Source: Brachionus manjavacas (lineage: Eukaryota; Rotifera; Eurotatoria; Ploima; Brachionidae). From it: a DNA stretch of 64,000 nucleotides. The stretch lies in assembly GCA_019054805.1 (NCBI GenBank), contig JAHQIY010000007.1, forward strand, positions 4,717,501 to 4,781,500, given 5' to 3'. The translations under genes and the position numbers were made by a program. The notes below the pieces were generated by a model that saw nothing but the letters and a program-made list of their open reading frames with translations, was not told where the DNA came from and made no database searches. Below are positions 12,612 through 25,404 of this stretch, one piece after another; the first letter of the stretch is position 1, and every line of letters starts with the position of its first letter.

Positions 12612-14757
12612 ACATTTCCCAAAAAACGTAAATCAGCAATACACCATTTTTGTTGTAATAAGAACAGACTTTTTTATTAATAAAATATTTTAAATAGATA
12701 AACTTTTAGTCAACAAAAAACAAATTTCTTTTAATTGCTTAGCTATTGAAATTAGTAAAGATTGACAGGTATTTATTTTTGCTACTAATGCTTTCATTAA
12801 GTTAATATTTAAAATAAAGAGGTAACTTTGTCAATTTAGTTAAAAGATAAAGAATAAAGAAGTATACAAAGCAAGTATGAGAATTTTTTATAATAAAAAT
12901 TTAAAATTATATCTTCATGGTGATGTGATTTCTAAACGGCCTGAAATATATCACTATAAAAATCAATTATTTTAATAAAAATGGTACAATAAAGCCATTT
13001 ATCCATCTAAATGAATTAATATGATTTTAAAATTTTTTATCTTTTCTAAATGTCAATTAAAAAATTGTTTAAAAACATTTTGGATAATTGATCGACATTA
13101 ATATGTCATTTTATTTACAGAATAGAATAATAAATAATCAATCAATTGATATAACTATATTTTTGTATGTGGAAATAAATAAAAATCATGACATAAAATC
13201 TTAAAAAGATTACAAATTATTTTAATCTCATTCAAACATTTTCTTAATTTTTTTTGAACGAGGTAGAATGAAACATATTAAAAAATAAAAAATATTAATA
13301 AAGAAAAAAAAACATAAAGCAAAATTATTAGTTTATTTCAGAGAAAAAAACATATATTCAATTGTATAAAAAAAGATAAAAAAACACAAACCAAAATTAA
13401 AATTTTTTTAATTTGTTAAATTCAATTTCAGAGAAAAAACTACTAAGAACTTTTGAACCGACTTTTATTTTTTAATTTTTATTGGAAGTTTTTTGATTTA
13501 TTATATATTTAAGAGTTAATTACCATATTCCCTCGTTCGATTTTATTGCCCAATTTCGCCTCATTTTAATTAATTAAAGTCTTTTTATTAATTTTATGTT
13601 TCCTCTCTTTTTGATTTTAAAAATTTATGTTTTTTTCCTCTCACTATAAAATTTGTTAAATTAATTTTATGTTTTTTTCTCTTTTTTTTTATGTTTTTTT
13701 CTACCTCACCCATTTTTTTTTAGCAAAAGCTTACCACCAATTTACCAACGACAAAAATAAAACAAAGTTTAAATTAAAAATCTTACTGACATTAAAACCA
13801 AAATCCTTTAGGGTTTTGGGGGAAACTTATGTTTATATAATAATTTAATTGAAAAATAAATAATCAGGTAACGGTTAGCTTGGCCAATATGACCTAAATG
13901 ACGAAGTAACACGCTTGCTTAAAAGATTTTTGGTGGAAAATTGATGTTAAATTATTAATAAAAAAGGAAGTTTTTATAATTAAAAATTGAATTTGGTCTA
14001 AATAATTTTACGTAATAATTTATGATTTTATGCCATGATTTTTATTTATTCATGTTTCAATTTTATTTAATTGGAAGGCGTATGTAAAATTTTATGCTGG
14101 TTCATTAAATGGAAGCCCATCAATAAGCTTTCCTTTAATCAAAATTATTATTTTGGAAAAATATATTCATATCATAACAAAATTGTGAATTAAACATTTG
14201 AATTTAAATTTTTAGTGTGTGATCGTTTTTTAAAGACATTCTCTAGCTAAAAGGCATTAAATTTTTAACTTTCAGCATGTTGCAAAAATTTGGAAATTAT
14301 TATTTCTTAATTTCTTCTTTTTTTTTGTTTTTAATTACTAAAGGTGAATAACTAAAAAAAAACACTGATTTGAAGTTTTGTTTCCCCTTAACCACACTAA
14401 GCATAATCATTTTTTAGCTACTCAAGAATATAAATTGAAAAATTTCTAAAAATTAAGCAAAAAAATATATGGAATAAAAATTAAAAATTCCAATTAAATC
14501 AAGAGATTAATAAACATAAGCTTGTTTAAAAATCTGTATTGAACTTATGTAAAAAATAATTAATATTTTTCGCTGCTAATTTTTTTTTTGCATATTAACA
14601 AATGCTCTCTTAAATTTGTTGACTCTTCAAAGAACTTAAACCAAGAAAACTGAATATTAGCAAAAAAAATGGTGAAAAAAACGAATCAAGCCCACAAGAT
14701 TGTTAGATAATGGGTGAAAGAAAATATTAGCCCTTATTAAACTTATCTAAAAATTTA
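12612..14757. other. Intergenic AT-rich DNA
   Basis: About 2.1 kb with no supported gene. It is very AT-rich with long T and A runs. I saw no repeat with clear ends before the hAT-like element. Confidence 0.5.
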
Positions 14758-14765
14758 ATAAAAAT

Positions 14766-15252
14766 CAGAGTTGTTTAAAAGTCACAAGTTTCAAGTCAAG
14801 TCCAAGTCCAGACTTTTTTTCCATATATCCGAATCAAAGACTTTTATTTTTTTTTCACGATGAAAATAATGACTAGAAAAATTCTTTAAGTATTTTAAAA
14901 TAATGAATTGTTTTAATCTTGATGACTCTACGTTCCGAGATTCCAAAGTCAATTTTTTCTCCGGTTTTAAAAATTATTCAAATAAATCTTCCTGTTTTTC
15001 CATGAAGAGTAATTATTCAGGGACAGAAGATACTGAACATTTTCGCCTAATTCTCAACTACAGTCAAATTATTTTTTCCTGTTATTTTTATTGCTTAACA
15101 TGATGGTGAGTTTTTTTTTCGTTCAATGAATGTGAAGTGAATGATATTTTTTCGGTCCCAGGTGATTATTATGGAAGCCAAGCGAGTGTTGGACTTTAAA
15201 AAAAATAAAAGTCTGGACTTGGACTTTAATTTGGGACTTTTAAACAACTCTG
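14766..15252. mobile_element. hAT-like MITE, copy 1
   Basis: A 487-bp element bounded by inverted repeats of about 45 bases with some mismatches, starting CAGAGTTGTTTAAAAGTC. The sub-terminal part repeats AAGTCCAAGTCCAGAC. The 8 bases on each side (ATAAAAAT at 14758-14765 and ATAAAGAT at 15253-15260) match at 7 of 8 positions, as expected for an old 8-bp hAT target duplication. It carries no transposase; a 66-codon open frame inside has no recognisable product. A shorter second copy sits in COG6 intron 1 at 45.8 kb. Confidence 0.8.
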
Positions 15253-15260
15253 ATAAAGAT

Positions 15261-17614
15261 TATAACAAAATTAATTCGTAACACACTATTATCATAAAAT
15301 AAATAACATTTTGATTTTTTTGTAGTAAATTAGCATTGAGTATAACAAATTTGATGTTAGTTGAACTTTTTAAATTTTTTTAGAATAAATTGATTTTAAA
15401 TATAACAAATTGATTAGAAATGAAATTTATTTAATCCTTAATTAATTATTTTGTTAGAATTGTCACATATAATACTGAATAAATTCAAAGGCAACAAAAG
15501 GATAATAGCAGCATTAAAGTTTATTTAATATTTTATTCAAAAGTTGAAATACATAAAAATAGATTAAAATACATTTAAAAAATGTGATTCTCGCAAAAAA
15601 ATAACTATTTATTCAAAATGATGAAAAACGCAGAAAAAAGATTTTATGTTCAAATGTGAAAATCACATCAATTAATTATTTTTAATCAAAAATTTATAAA
15701 TATAAATATATTCAATCTACGGGTAAAAGCGGCTTTAGCACTGTTTAAAATTACTAAATAACATTAATGTTTCTTGATTCCAATTTCAAAATTTTCTCAA
15801 AAATTTCAAAAAGACATATCAAATCAAAGACACATAATTCATTCTTTTTAATATATTTTTATACATATAAGAATATATTAAAAAGATTAATAATTTCCTA
15901 AAAAAGACATTAACTAAAGAAAAAACAATTAAATCTTCATTGACATTTTTTAAAAATATTTTTGACAGCTTTTAGTTATTTTTTAGTTTCACTTCTTTTA
16001 TTTGTTTTGAATACTCATCCTATTTTGTAAATGATTTAATATATTTTTTTAAAATTTTTTGTTTCTAATTCAGATGTAAATCAGTAAAATAAGAAAAAGA
16101 AGAATACCTATCTGAAAACTGTGGAAATTGATCAACAATAAAATGATTTTTAAAAATTTAATAGTTAATCTTGTTTCTTTGCTTTATTCTAGTAGTAGTA
16201 ATAGAAGAAGTAATAGTAGTAGTACATCGAAACTGCGACTCGGAAAACAATCCGAGTAAAGCCCTCGTGAGCTATAGCAGTCGCTTATTTTTTCTCGCTC
16301 CATGCATCCAATTTCAGTATAAAAATATTTATCATTTTTTAGCTAACCACCCTCTTCTGGTTATTTATTCTAAATGTAATTCTTTTAGATAAATTTTTAT
16401 CAGATTTTTGTTATTTTTAATTATTGTTTATTTTCAAAATATACCGTAAATCCTTGCAAACTGAAAAAATAACAAAAATAATAGAGTTTAGTTAAAGAAT
16501 GAATTTGACTGGATTTCATATGCAATGAAGACTAGCTCCCATAGCGAAACAACATATAGTCGCGCTCCACATGTCTCCTGCTGTAGCTTTTTATTATAAT
16601 TTTTAAATTCATAAAATTTATTAGAAATCCGGGAAAATATGAAAATTATTTATTTTGTTTAGTGGTAATAAATAAAAATCATTAATTTTAAGCTGGGTAT
16701 AAATTTAATTTCTGAAATTAAACAAAAAATGGAAAAAAAATTTAAATTATAAATTATTAATCAATTTCAATCTCTTCTTTTTTTTTAAATCGGAGTCTTC
16801 ATTTTGACCAAAATTAAAGGTATGAATCAATAGCTTTTTGTATTTTTGTTTTAAATATAAAAACGCCAGCTTATGAAGCAATTTTCGGCACTGATTAAAA
16901 CGCCAAAAAAATATTTTAATAATACAAGCCCATGAGGGTATACGTGTATTATTTTTTTGATCCCATTTGTCTAAATGATAAATAAAATAAAAGTACTCGG
17001 AGGTTAAAGTGAAAATTATATTTGGTAATTATAAGGTTTATTTTTAGTTTTAATACAAACCCATGGTTTAAGTGAAAATGAAGCAAAAGCGTTATAAATG
17101 AAATTGTGTGAAATTTTTAATCGAACAATTGATAATTTTTTTTGTTAAATTTTCTTTAAAATAAAAAAGGAAGTAATGACATTCTAATCATTCATTTTTT
17201 GTTTATAAATAATTTAAATTTTTTTGTCCATTAAAATCAAAAATGAAAATTAAAAATATTTCAAGCGCCAAATAATTTTATTTCAAGCATGAACAAAATA
17301 AAATTAAACAAAAAAAAGCAATTATCGTCGTTTACCGGTACGATAAAATAAATAAAAGCCAAAAAATTAAATCACCTCAAAATTTTGCTCATCTATTCAT
17401 GGCCTAATTTACCGTGAAACTTTGCCATCATCGGCCAAGGATCAACATCAAGCATCAACGATTTTCAAAATTCGTTGACTTTTTTTATAAAAAAATTAAA
17501 ATCGATTAGCTTTAACCTTATCCATTTAGTTTCTTAGTTTTATTTTCATGAATAATTTATAAATTGGAAAAAAACTTTAAATTTAAAAGAACAAAAACAA
17601 GATTTATTTGTGTT
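15261..17614. other. Intergenic DNA
   Basis: About 2.3 kb without a supported gene. It holds a possible LINE tail at 16185-16275 and an unexplained higher-GC patch at 16515-16590. The rest is AT-rich and featureless to my reading. Confidence 0.45.
16185..16275 (-). mobile_element. Possible LINE 3' tail
   Basis: Read on the minus strand it has a TATAGC word, a CTCGGATT word and a run of CTA/ATT triplets in the same order as the 3' tail at 30.35-30.43 kb. No coding block of a LINE is visible next to it. Weak call based on word order only. Confidence 0.3.
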
Positions 17615-18444
17615 TTAATTATTTGTGGAAGATAGAGCGGTAAATTTGTTTTCGATTTCAATAGAAGAGGCTCCAGCTTTTTTGTTTTCAACTCGGCCAG
17701 ATTTTTTGGGCAATTCAAATCTTTTTAAAAAATGAAAATTAAAAAAAAATCAAAAAAATTTTTTCTTAAAATTTACTTCTCTCCACCGTTAGCTATCTTT
17801 TCAGTCGTATCAACTACTGCATTCAAAGTTGGAAATTCAAGTGTGTCCATAATATTTGGTTGGACTTTTTGTGTTTTGCGCACGCTTGGTGGAACATAGA
17901 CACCGCTTGGTTGATTACTTGATGCGCTCGATTGTTGCTTTCTCAAATAAGGTGGAACATAGGCTTCTGGTTTGGACTGTTCACGAGCTGGTTCAGGCTC
18001 GGGCGCTTTTACTTCAGCAACTTCAATTTTTTCCTGATTTTCTTTTGCTTCCTCGGTGTCCTTTTCATCCTTGGGTCCACTCGAGCAAACTCCCCATGGA
18101 CAGGCTGCTTTTTTTTCCTGCTCTACATCAATACCCTCATTATTGTTTTCCTCATCTTCGACTTTCCAATTTTCAATTTTTATCCTCAAGCCAGTGTAGT
18201 CTTTGTTCTCTTCGGAGTCAAATGGCTTCCACTCTTCGTCCAAATTTTCACCTGGCACCGCAATGTTGGCCACAGGAGTGCTAAAATCACCGTTTTCTTG
18301 AAATTCTATTTCCTCTTCAACAGTACGAACCGTCGTTGCTTCAAGTTGTTTGGCGAATTCTTCGGTGTCCAAAGTAACAAATTTTGACTTTGTTGTCTTC
18401 TTCTTTTTGTCACGTTTTTTGAAAAAATCGTCCAAATCAGCCAT
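17615..18444 (-). CDS. CDV3: CDV3 homologue
   Basis: Exon 1 (18444-17777) and exon 2 (17720-17615) are joined through a 56-bp GT-AG intron into 257 residues. Without splicing a stop follows GGEK at once; splicing restores the family C-terminus (IEIENKFTALSSTNN, compare LQLDNQYAVLENQ in vertebrates). The N-terminus MADLDDFFKKRDKKKKTTK is the hallmark of CDV3, a conserved, mostly disordered cytoplasmic protein of unclear function. Two copies of a YVPPxxRK motif (AYVPPYLRK and VYVPPSVRK) and a C-terminal LEFPTLN block, both typical of the family, are present. The middle is Glu- and Lys-rich and probably unstructured. Confidence 0.92.
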
Positions 18445-21441
18445 TGTCTATCTTGGTAATCGTTTACCAACTAAAAAAGTCCTTTTACTTGATTCTAAAT
18501 ACAAACAGTACCTTTATGAAGAGTTCATAGAAATTTTTTTTCTCAAAATCCAATTTAAGCATATGCTTTAAAGAGAAAAAGTTTTGAGAAAAATTTTAAA
18601 GCAAAAATCCATATCTACATGGTGTGTATATATGTATTTTTTCTTTTCTTTTTTAACAAATATTTATAAATTTCTCTTATGCGTGTTTTTTAAGTAATAA
18701 TTATTAATTTCACCACCGAAGTTTAGAGCAAACTTAAGACTATTTTTAAAATTTTAAATATGGTGTTTGTTTAAATGGTCTAAATTTTTTCTCTCAAAAA
18801 ATCTATTAGAAATTAAATTTAAGAATATCTTTTTTTGAAAATCTGTCGCAAATAAAAAATTATTACGAAACAACAAAATAAAAGGGTTTATTAAAAAAAA
18901 TAGATTCTGCCTCGCTTTCAATACGAATTTTTTTTTTGCATATAATTTAATTCAATATATGCTTTTAAGCCTTGGATTTGGCAATCAAGTGCATGCAAAA
19001 AGTTAAGGGTGAAATTTTTCAATCAATTTTTTCTCCAAAATAATTTCTTTGCATTCAAGTGCAAAAACTATATCATTCAAATTATTGCATAATTCAAATT
19101 AGCATTGAATAAAATAAACAGAACAAAAATTCAGGTCATATAAATAAAAAATTTGAAGAAAATTTTATTTTATGATAAACAAAATTCCCAAAAATTATTT
19201 CATAAACTTAAAAGTAAAACTTTTGCTATTAAAATCTAAAAATATTTTACAAGGATTTCAAATTTTCACAAACCTATCATTTAAATTTATTTTGAAGAGA
19301 CACATAAAGATTATTAAAAATATTTTTGAAGCTAATCATCTAAGTGAACCTAAGTAAAATTAAAGTTATTTTTCCAATTTACAAATTATTCATGATAATA
19401 AAACCAAGAAACTGAATGGATAAGGTTAAAAGCTAATCTGAATAGAAAACTAAACAAAATGAGCTAATTAATATTTATTATCCAAATAAATTTGTTTTAA
19501 ATACAATTTTGACATAACCAAGAGTTAGTTTGTACAACCTAAGTCATTACCCCATTCAAAATGATACAAAATGCAAGCTTTAATTGCTCAATCAGTTGAC
19601 GAAGTCTATTTTCGATTTCTTTTAACTAAAAATCAAACTGACCCTAGATTTAGAATAGAAGATTTTAGAAAAGATTGAATTTTAAAAAATCATTTGAAAA
19701 TTTACAAATTTTTTTACTTTTTGAAGTTGATTTTATCAAATTGAGACACAATTAACAAAGATTATTTCCGCTCTGTGAAATATAAACAAGGTTTGATTAC
19801 AGCTGCAGTTGGCAATTCAAAGCTAATGGGTACAGCAAACGTTCTGCTTATCTTTGGTTAGGTAGCAAAGAAAATTGGTTAAAAAATGACTAATTATTAT
19901 TAATAAGAATTAAACCGGAATGATATTCTTAAATTATGTGCCGTACCTAAAAATAGGAATCTGAAAAGCAAAAAACGGAATTCCGTAAGTTATATACCAA
20001 AAAAGCCAGTCTCATTTAAGAACTGAGTCCTTCTTTTTAGCCGATTTAGAAAATATAATAAGCATATAATTTTTTTTTAATCCGAATAATCTTATTTTTT
20101 TTAGGTAGAAAATTAATTAAGTTTATCAAGATTTACCTCTTATTCTCAATTTCTAATTGTCAATTTTTTAACCCCGCAGCATAATTAAAAATATGTGTAT
20201 TATGGTCCTTTTTTTTAGTAATGTTATGACCTTTGAAATAAAAATTACAAAATATTTGAAAAAACTATTTTATCAAATTTATTGTTGATTTAGTTTTTTA
20301 AGATTTGATTAAATTTCATCTTTAGCTCAATTCTATGTAAAAAAAATCTTTCTTTGATAGACATTTACTGTGTCTACATCTATAAATAATTTTTTTACTG
20401 TTTCTGGTCTAGAATGTGTTCCATTTTGGATTAATTTTGGCTTTGTAAAAAAAATCAAATTTCTTGTGAAATATCGGCTTAATTGAATTTTTTTCGCTTT
20501 TTGAAAGTAGTTGATTTAGTTATGCCATTATTGTAATTACCTTTTTCTTTTTTGTCATTGCATTTGCTAAATAGTTCTTGCTATTCTCTTTTAATCAAGC
20601 AAGAGTGAAAATAAGACTTTTTTTTTAATGTGAATATGATGTAAGAATTATGTGAGAAATAGAGAAGACAGTGAAAAAGGCTATGCTTTGTAGGCGCATT
20701 AAGTGACCACGAAAGGCAGAATTATTATTTATTAGTTATTTAAAGCATGGCATGTGTCAAATCTTTGTAACCTTGGGTTAAAGTAGACAAAAAGGAAAAA
20801 ATGTAAAAAAATGTGAAATTTCAAAAATAGAAAACTACCATACATTGTAAATCAATTTGTTGGTCTTGATGCCAACAAAAAAAACAGTGTCATTAATTTG
20901 GACTTACGACTCTTTTTTTGTTGATAAATGGGCTAAATTTTCGAAAAAACTACACTAGAAAAAAAGGGTTTTTTAATTTATATATATTAAGTATGATATT
21001 GTAATCCTCAATTAGATCGGCTGATGTGATTCATTTATTATTTTACATTAATGAAGACTTCTGTAAGCTACTAAAATTTAATTTTGATGAATGGCGACTT
21101 TGGAAAGGCATTTATAAATAATTACTTAAGTACTTACAGAGATTTAAAAATTTTATTTAAATTTTTGTTTGACTTTCACAGATTTTTTTTTTGACTTTAG
21201 CCGCTCAACCCAAAACTGTAAATTGTAATAAAAAAATTACAATTATGAGTCATAAATTAATATGATTTATTCAAAAATTAATTCACTAATCGGAAAACTT
21301 AAATTAAGGTTAAATAAATTTTTTTAATATTTTTTTTAATTTTTTAATCTGAGATTTCTAATAGATAATCTATCGCTAAAACCTTCTATTTAGCTTCTGT
21401 TTAAGTAATACTTGAGGAACCCTTTAATATTTTATCGCGAT
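18445..21441. other. Intergenic AT-rich DNA
   Basis: About 3 kb between CDV3 and the fold-back element. I see no coding frame worth calling, no RNA gene and no element with paired ends. Minor less AT-rich patches lie at 19790-19850 and 20680-20720. Confidence 0.5.
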
Positions 21442-21652
21442 TAGTCATTATCAAACTCTTAAATTCTTATTTTAATCCATTATCAAGACTTGATTTTAAA
21501 GCAAAACATAGAAACAATTTTTCTTGTATTTTTTTTCCATAATCTCTGGTGCTGCATCAAATGTATAATTCAAAAAATTGTTTTTTATTTTGTTTTAAAA
21601 TCAGGTCTTGATAATGCATTAAAATAAGAATTTAATAGTTTGATGCAGACTA
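21442..21652. mobile_element. Fold-back MITE
   Basis: A 211-bp palindromic element. Two arms of roughly 75-80 bases (about 21442-21520 and 21573-21652) are near-complete reverse complements around a ~50-base centre. Both ends read TAGTC inward, then an ATCAAACT block and TTAAATTCTTATTTTAAT. It has no coding capacity. TA at the ends could be a Tc1/mariner-type duplication, but the flanks do not prove it. Confidence 0.65.
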
Positions 21653-21923
21653 TTCACCGTTAAACCCGTGGTTACGCCATTATACCATGCGTTCATAATT
21701 AAAAATCTTATAACATGGGCAAGATGTCCTTTGGTTAATGCAGCATGATTTTAACATTATACTCAAACACAAAAATTACTTATAGAAAATTTTTATTAAT
21801 AATCATTATTGCTTTCAATGTTCTCTAAATGATAATATTGGAATTGAAAATTTTAATTCTTAAGCCATTTTTATAATGAATTAAAATTTAAAGTAAGTTT
21901 GTTTGATTTCAAAGATTCTAGGT

Positions 21924-22690
21924 ATGTTTGCCTCGGAATTATTTCTAAAAACAGAATTCGTAGTGAACCAAGCAATTATGTCCATATTGAGCCGAGTTTC
22001 CTTTAAAAGACAAGACAAATTAAGACTAGTTGCATTTAACATGGAAGTCAAGCCTGAGGAAAATAAAAATTTACTCCAATTTAAAGATATTATAAAGATT
22101 GTCAATATGTCATCGAATTTTGAAACCACTATTCCTAGAGTTAAAGAAGCGCTAGACTATAGTATCGTGTTGAAGTATTTTTCAAAATTAAAATTCAATT
22201 ATTCAATATTGAGTGAAAATGATGCAATTTTTGCGCAAAATTGGTTTGAAATTTTGGTTAAAAATCTCCAAGAATCAGATAAATCAGGATTCAAAAGTTG
22301 GTTTGTGTGCAAGCTTTTTAGGGGATATAAGTTTTTTCAGATCAAATCTTTTAATTTTGAATTATTATTAAAATTTTTTTCTTTTTTTACTATTTTTTTA
22401 TAGTTCAGGTCTTTTTAAAATAGGCTATTAGTAGGAAAAAATTAATTTAAAAAAAATTTGATATTTTTTGCTTTATTTTAAATGTTTTAATTCAAACCTG
22501 TTTTTACATTTCTACAAGTGTAGCTCCAGAAGGCAATGGTTTTCACTATTACTGGACTGATTTTGGTCTGGTTTCAGCCTTATTTCCATTTCGCATCCTG
22601 GACGCTTTATCCTTGCATTTAAAAGAGACTATAATTTGCTATGCAAACAACTCAAGTAGTTTTTTCGAAGCCAAAAAAGACATTAAGTAA
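21924..22690 (+). CDS. Unrecognised two-exon protein
   Basis: A long frame from ATG 21924 to 22300 encodes MFASELFLKTEFVVNQAI and onward with mixed, protein-like composition. A GT donor at 22301 and an AG acceptor at 22517-22518 would join it in frame to a second block (22519-22690) reading VAPEGNGFHYYWTDFGLVSA, then a Phe/Leu-rich stretch and a stop. Alternatively a donor-like GTAAG at the end leads to further exons. No domain or family is recognised. A splice-like AG at 21913-21914 upstream leaves open an earlier start. Exon structure is tentative. Confidence 0.4.
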
Positions 22691-23429
22691 GATATTTATA
22701 GCGTTTGTGGTTCTAAATAAAGTAATCATGAAAAGTAATTAGAAATGTCTGATTCTAAATTTTTAATTTTGGTGAACATGTCTTTTTTCATACTTTTTTT
22801 TTATTATGAAAAGAATTTACATAAATCTTTTTTCTCCATAAAAAAAAAAAAAAACTTTTTAGTTTGAATCATTATTTTTTTACTCATTAAAAAATAAATG
22901 AATATTGAATTGGATAATTTCGAAATTTGAGTTCTATTTTAGAATCAAAAGATTTTCCGAATTAAAATCATAAAAAAAAATATAAAACGAATAATTTATT
23001 TCAAATTTATTTTTGAATTTGACAGATTGATCTTTATTTTAAGCAAAAATAGCCTTCAACCAAAAAAAATTTTTATGGCTTGAATGTATGTTATGATCGA
23101 TAGTATGAAGAGGGTTATTAAGGTTAGTTTAAAAAAAGTCTAAAAAATTACTTCAAATTACAGACTAATCAAATTTTTCTGATGAATTAAATTTTTGAAT
23201 AGAAATTTGAATTTTAAATATTATTTTTCAGGAATTAAGATTTGAATTAATTTAATGATAGATATTAAAATTAAAAAGAAAATTAATGCTGCGATTATTT
23301 TATTTTTACTTGTTTTTACAATTAATTTTTTTTAAAAAAATTCGTATAAGATTATTTTTGGAAAGCCCAATTAGATAAAAATTGCTTTGACCATTTACAT
23401 TAAGATATAAAATATTCGGTTAATATTAT
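22691..23429. other. Intergenic AT-rich DNA
   Basis: About 740 bp between the unrecognised gene and family member A. The last ~150 bp resemble the 3' flank of member B (shared AAAAAATTCGTATAA block), so that end belongs to the duplicated A/B unit. Confidence 0.45.
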
Positions 23430-24032
23430 CTATTTTCCGTAAAAACCGAATGGATAACCGTAGTAACCATATCCGAGTCCATACCACAACCATTTCTTTT
23501 GCAATCTTCTGTCACTGATAGCAACTTCACCGATCATTGGTACTTCGCCTTCAACTCCATCAACAGAAGCCATTTGAACCTCAACCTGGCTTTTCAAAAC
23601 TTCGACAATTCTTTGCCAGCATGAAACACTTGATACTCTGATTCCACCACGAACACCAGTTTCGCCAGTGTACATTACCAGACGTTCCTCTTCACCTTCA
23701 ACTTTGACCAAATTGTTCATGTAAGTGGTATTTTCGATTTCTCTTGGAAACAGTTCGAACATGACGCGATCAATTTCAGTCGAGTTCAAGTCAACTAATT
23801 GTCTGATGCCAAAAAAGTTGATTTCTTTTGAGCGCAAAACATCTAGTTCACTGAAAGCGTCACATTCAACTTCTCCTATAATTCCCTCACAGCTTAGCAA
23901 ATTTGACTCTGAAAAGTAAATGCATCTTGTGCCGTTTGCTGGAACTTCGGGAACGGCGACTTCTCGAATCATTGGAGATCCACTGCATACTAAGCCAACA
24001 ATGGCAAAAACTAAGCAAAGTGAGAATTTCAT
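23430..24032 (-). CDS. Secreted four-Cys family, member A
   Basis: Intronless 200-codon gene. Residues 1-18 are a signal peptide (MKFSLCLVFAIVGLVCSG). The mature part has cysteines at 37, 48, 57 and 138: C-x10-C-x8-C in the first third and a lone C-W later, enough for two disulphides. Other family marks are the FELFPR block (92-97), GGIRVSSVSCW (129-139) and GEVAISD. Near the end a dibasic KK is followed by WLWYGLGYGYYGYPFGFYGK, a Gly/Tyr-rich tail. N-glycosylation sequons occur at NGT, NST and NTT. It is nearly identical to member B. I recognise no known family; secretion is a safe inference, function is not known. Confidence 0.85.
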   Translation of the reverse strand: MKFSLCLVFAIVGLVCSGSPMIREVAVPEVPANGTRCIYFSESNLLSCEGIIGEVECDAFSELDVLRSKEINFFGIRQLVDLNSTEIDRVMFELFPREIENTTYMNNLVKVEGEEERLVMYTGETGVRGGIRVSSVSCWQRIVEVLKSQVEVQMASVDGVEGEVPMIGEVAISDRRLQKKWLWYGLGYGYYGYPFGFYGK

Positions 24033-24075
24033 TTTTGGAGTTTGCTAATTGTATTTTGTTTTCAAAATTCAAATT

Positions 24076-24087
24076 CTCTTTTTATAC
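24076..24087 (-). promoter_or_regulatory. TATA box of member A
   Basis: GTATAAAAAGAG on the minus strand lies about 45-55 bases upstream of the ATG at 24032. Members B, C and E have equivalents at a similar distance. Confidence 0.6.
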
Positions 24088-25404
24088 TGTCAAAATTTCA
24101 AAGTCCTTTTCTCTGAATGAACAGTGATTGTTTGCAGTTAAAGCATGCGAATTCAGCTAAGCTTTAAAAACTCGGCTTTCTTTACATGTTCATCAAAACG
24201 TTTTTCGATTCAGTGTTAGAATCGCTTATTAATCCAAGATTCAAGATTAAAAATTTTTCATTTTTCTAGACAAGCTATGGTTTTATTAAAATGTGAAATC
24301 TAATCAAAAATTAAATCCGAACAGTTATTTAATAACTGAAGTTTTTGATTTTCAAAAACAATATTTAAAAACTTAAAAACTGGCTTTTCAATTTAAAATA
24401 AAAATAGAAAAATTCATTCTGAAATGATAGAATTTGACTTAAATTAAAATAGTAATGATTTTTGAAGCTCAAAATCGGAATTTTTTCCTCTAAATAAATT
24501 TTTAAAATTTCTGATCTTTTTAAATCCTATAGGGAAACAGACAATCGAACTCTTATTGTAAAAAATAATGTATCGGCAACCTGGTTTTTATCAATTTCTC
24601 AATAAAAATTTATTTAAAAATTTTGAAAATAAATATAAAATTTTGTTTAATAGATAAAGTTTAAAAATTAATTCAGCTAATAATTTAGTCACTTTGTCTC
24701 ATTTTTTGTCTGAAAACGTGTTGAACTTTTTAAATTGAAAATTTATAGTAAATTTTTTTTAAGTTTTAAAATTTTTTAACTTCAGCTTATTTTTTGAAGT
24801 AAAACTTTGTCAATTATACTTGGATTCTTATCAAATCTTCCATATCTCACAATTGAGAAAAAAAGAAGTGATAACCTTAAACCTTTTTGCTTTAAATACA
24901 TAATAAATTTGTCATGCTTCATTTAAATCGGTCTTTAGAGATAAGCATTCCTTGTGGAAATATCTTAGACATTGTTAAGGACTCAAGAAATAAGCAAGTT
25001 TAACAAACTGTCTAGGTAGTGTATAAAATGACCTTTCTACTCTATCAAATCCATGGATAGACAATGAGATTTAACAATTAAAAAAACATTTTTTTTTAAC
25101 TTTATGTATTTTATTAGATTTTTTTATTTGACTCTGTTTCTTTTTCTACTTTGGGGTATATTTTATCATTTTATTAAAAATTTAACGGGGTTTGGGTATG
25201 ATTAGAGTATTTAAAATTAAAATAAATAATTTAACTATTAATTATTTAACAAGGCAAAAATAATTGAAATTCTTATAAAGAACAGAAAGAATTTTTTACT
25301 TTTTAATATTCTCATTGTCTATACCTCGCAGTGTTGACGTTTTTTTGCTCTTTGAACTGAATTTTTTCTCCAAATTTTTCATATATGCATATATTCTTGA
25401 ATAT
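24088..25404. other. Intergenic AT-rich DNA
   Basis: About 1.3 kb upstream of member A. No gene or bounded repeat seen. Confidence 0.45.

Noticed and set aside
14903-15103. 66-codon open frame
   Set aside because: It lies inside the hAT-like MITE and resembles no transposase.
17856-18387. Plus-strand open frames over CDV3
   Set aside because: They mirror the conserved CDV3 exon on the minus strand, which has family motifs; the plus-strand products have none.
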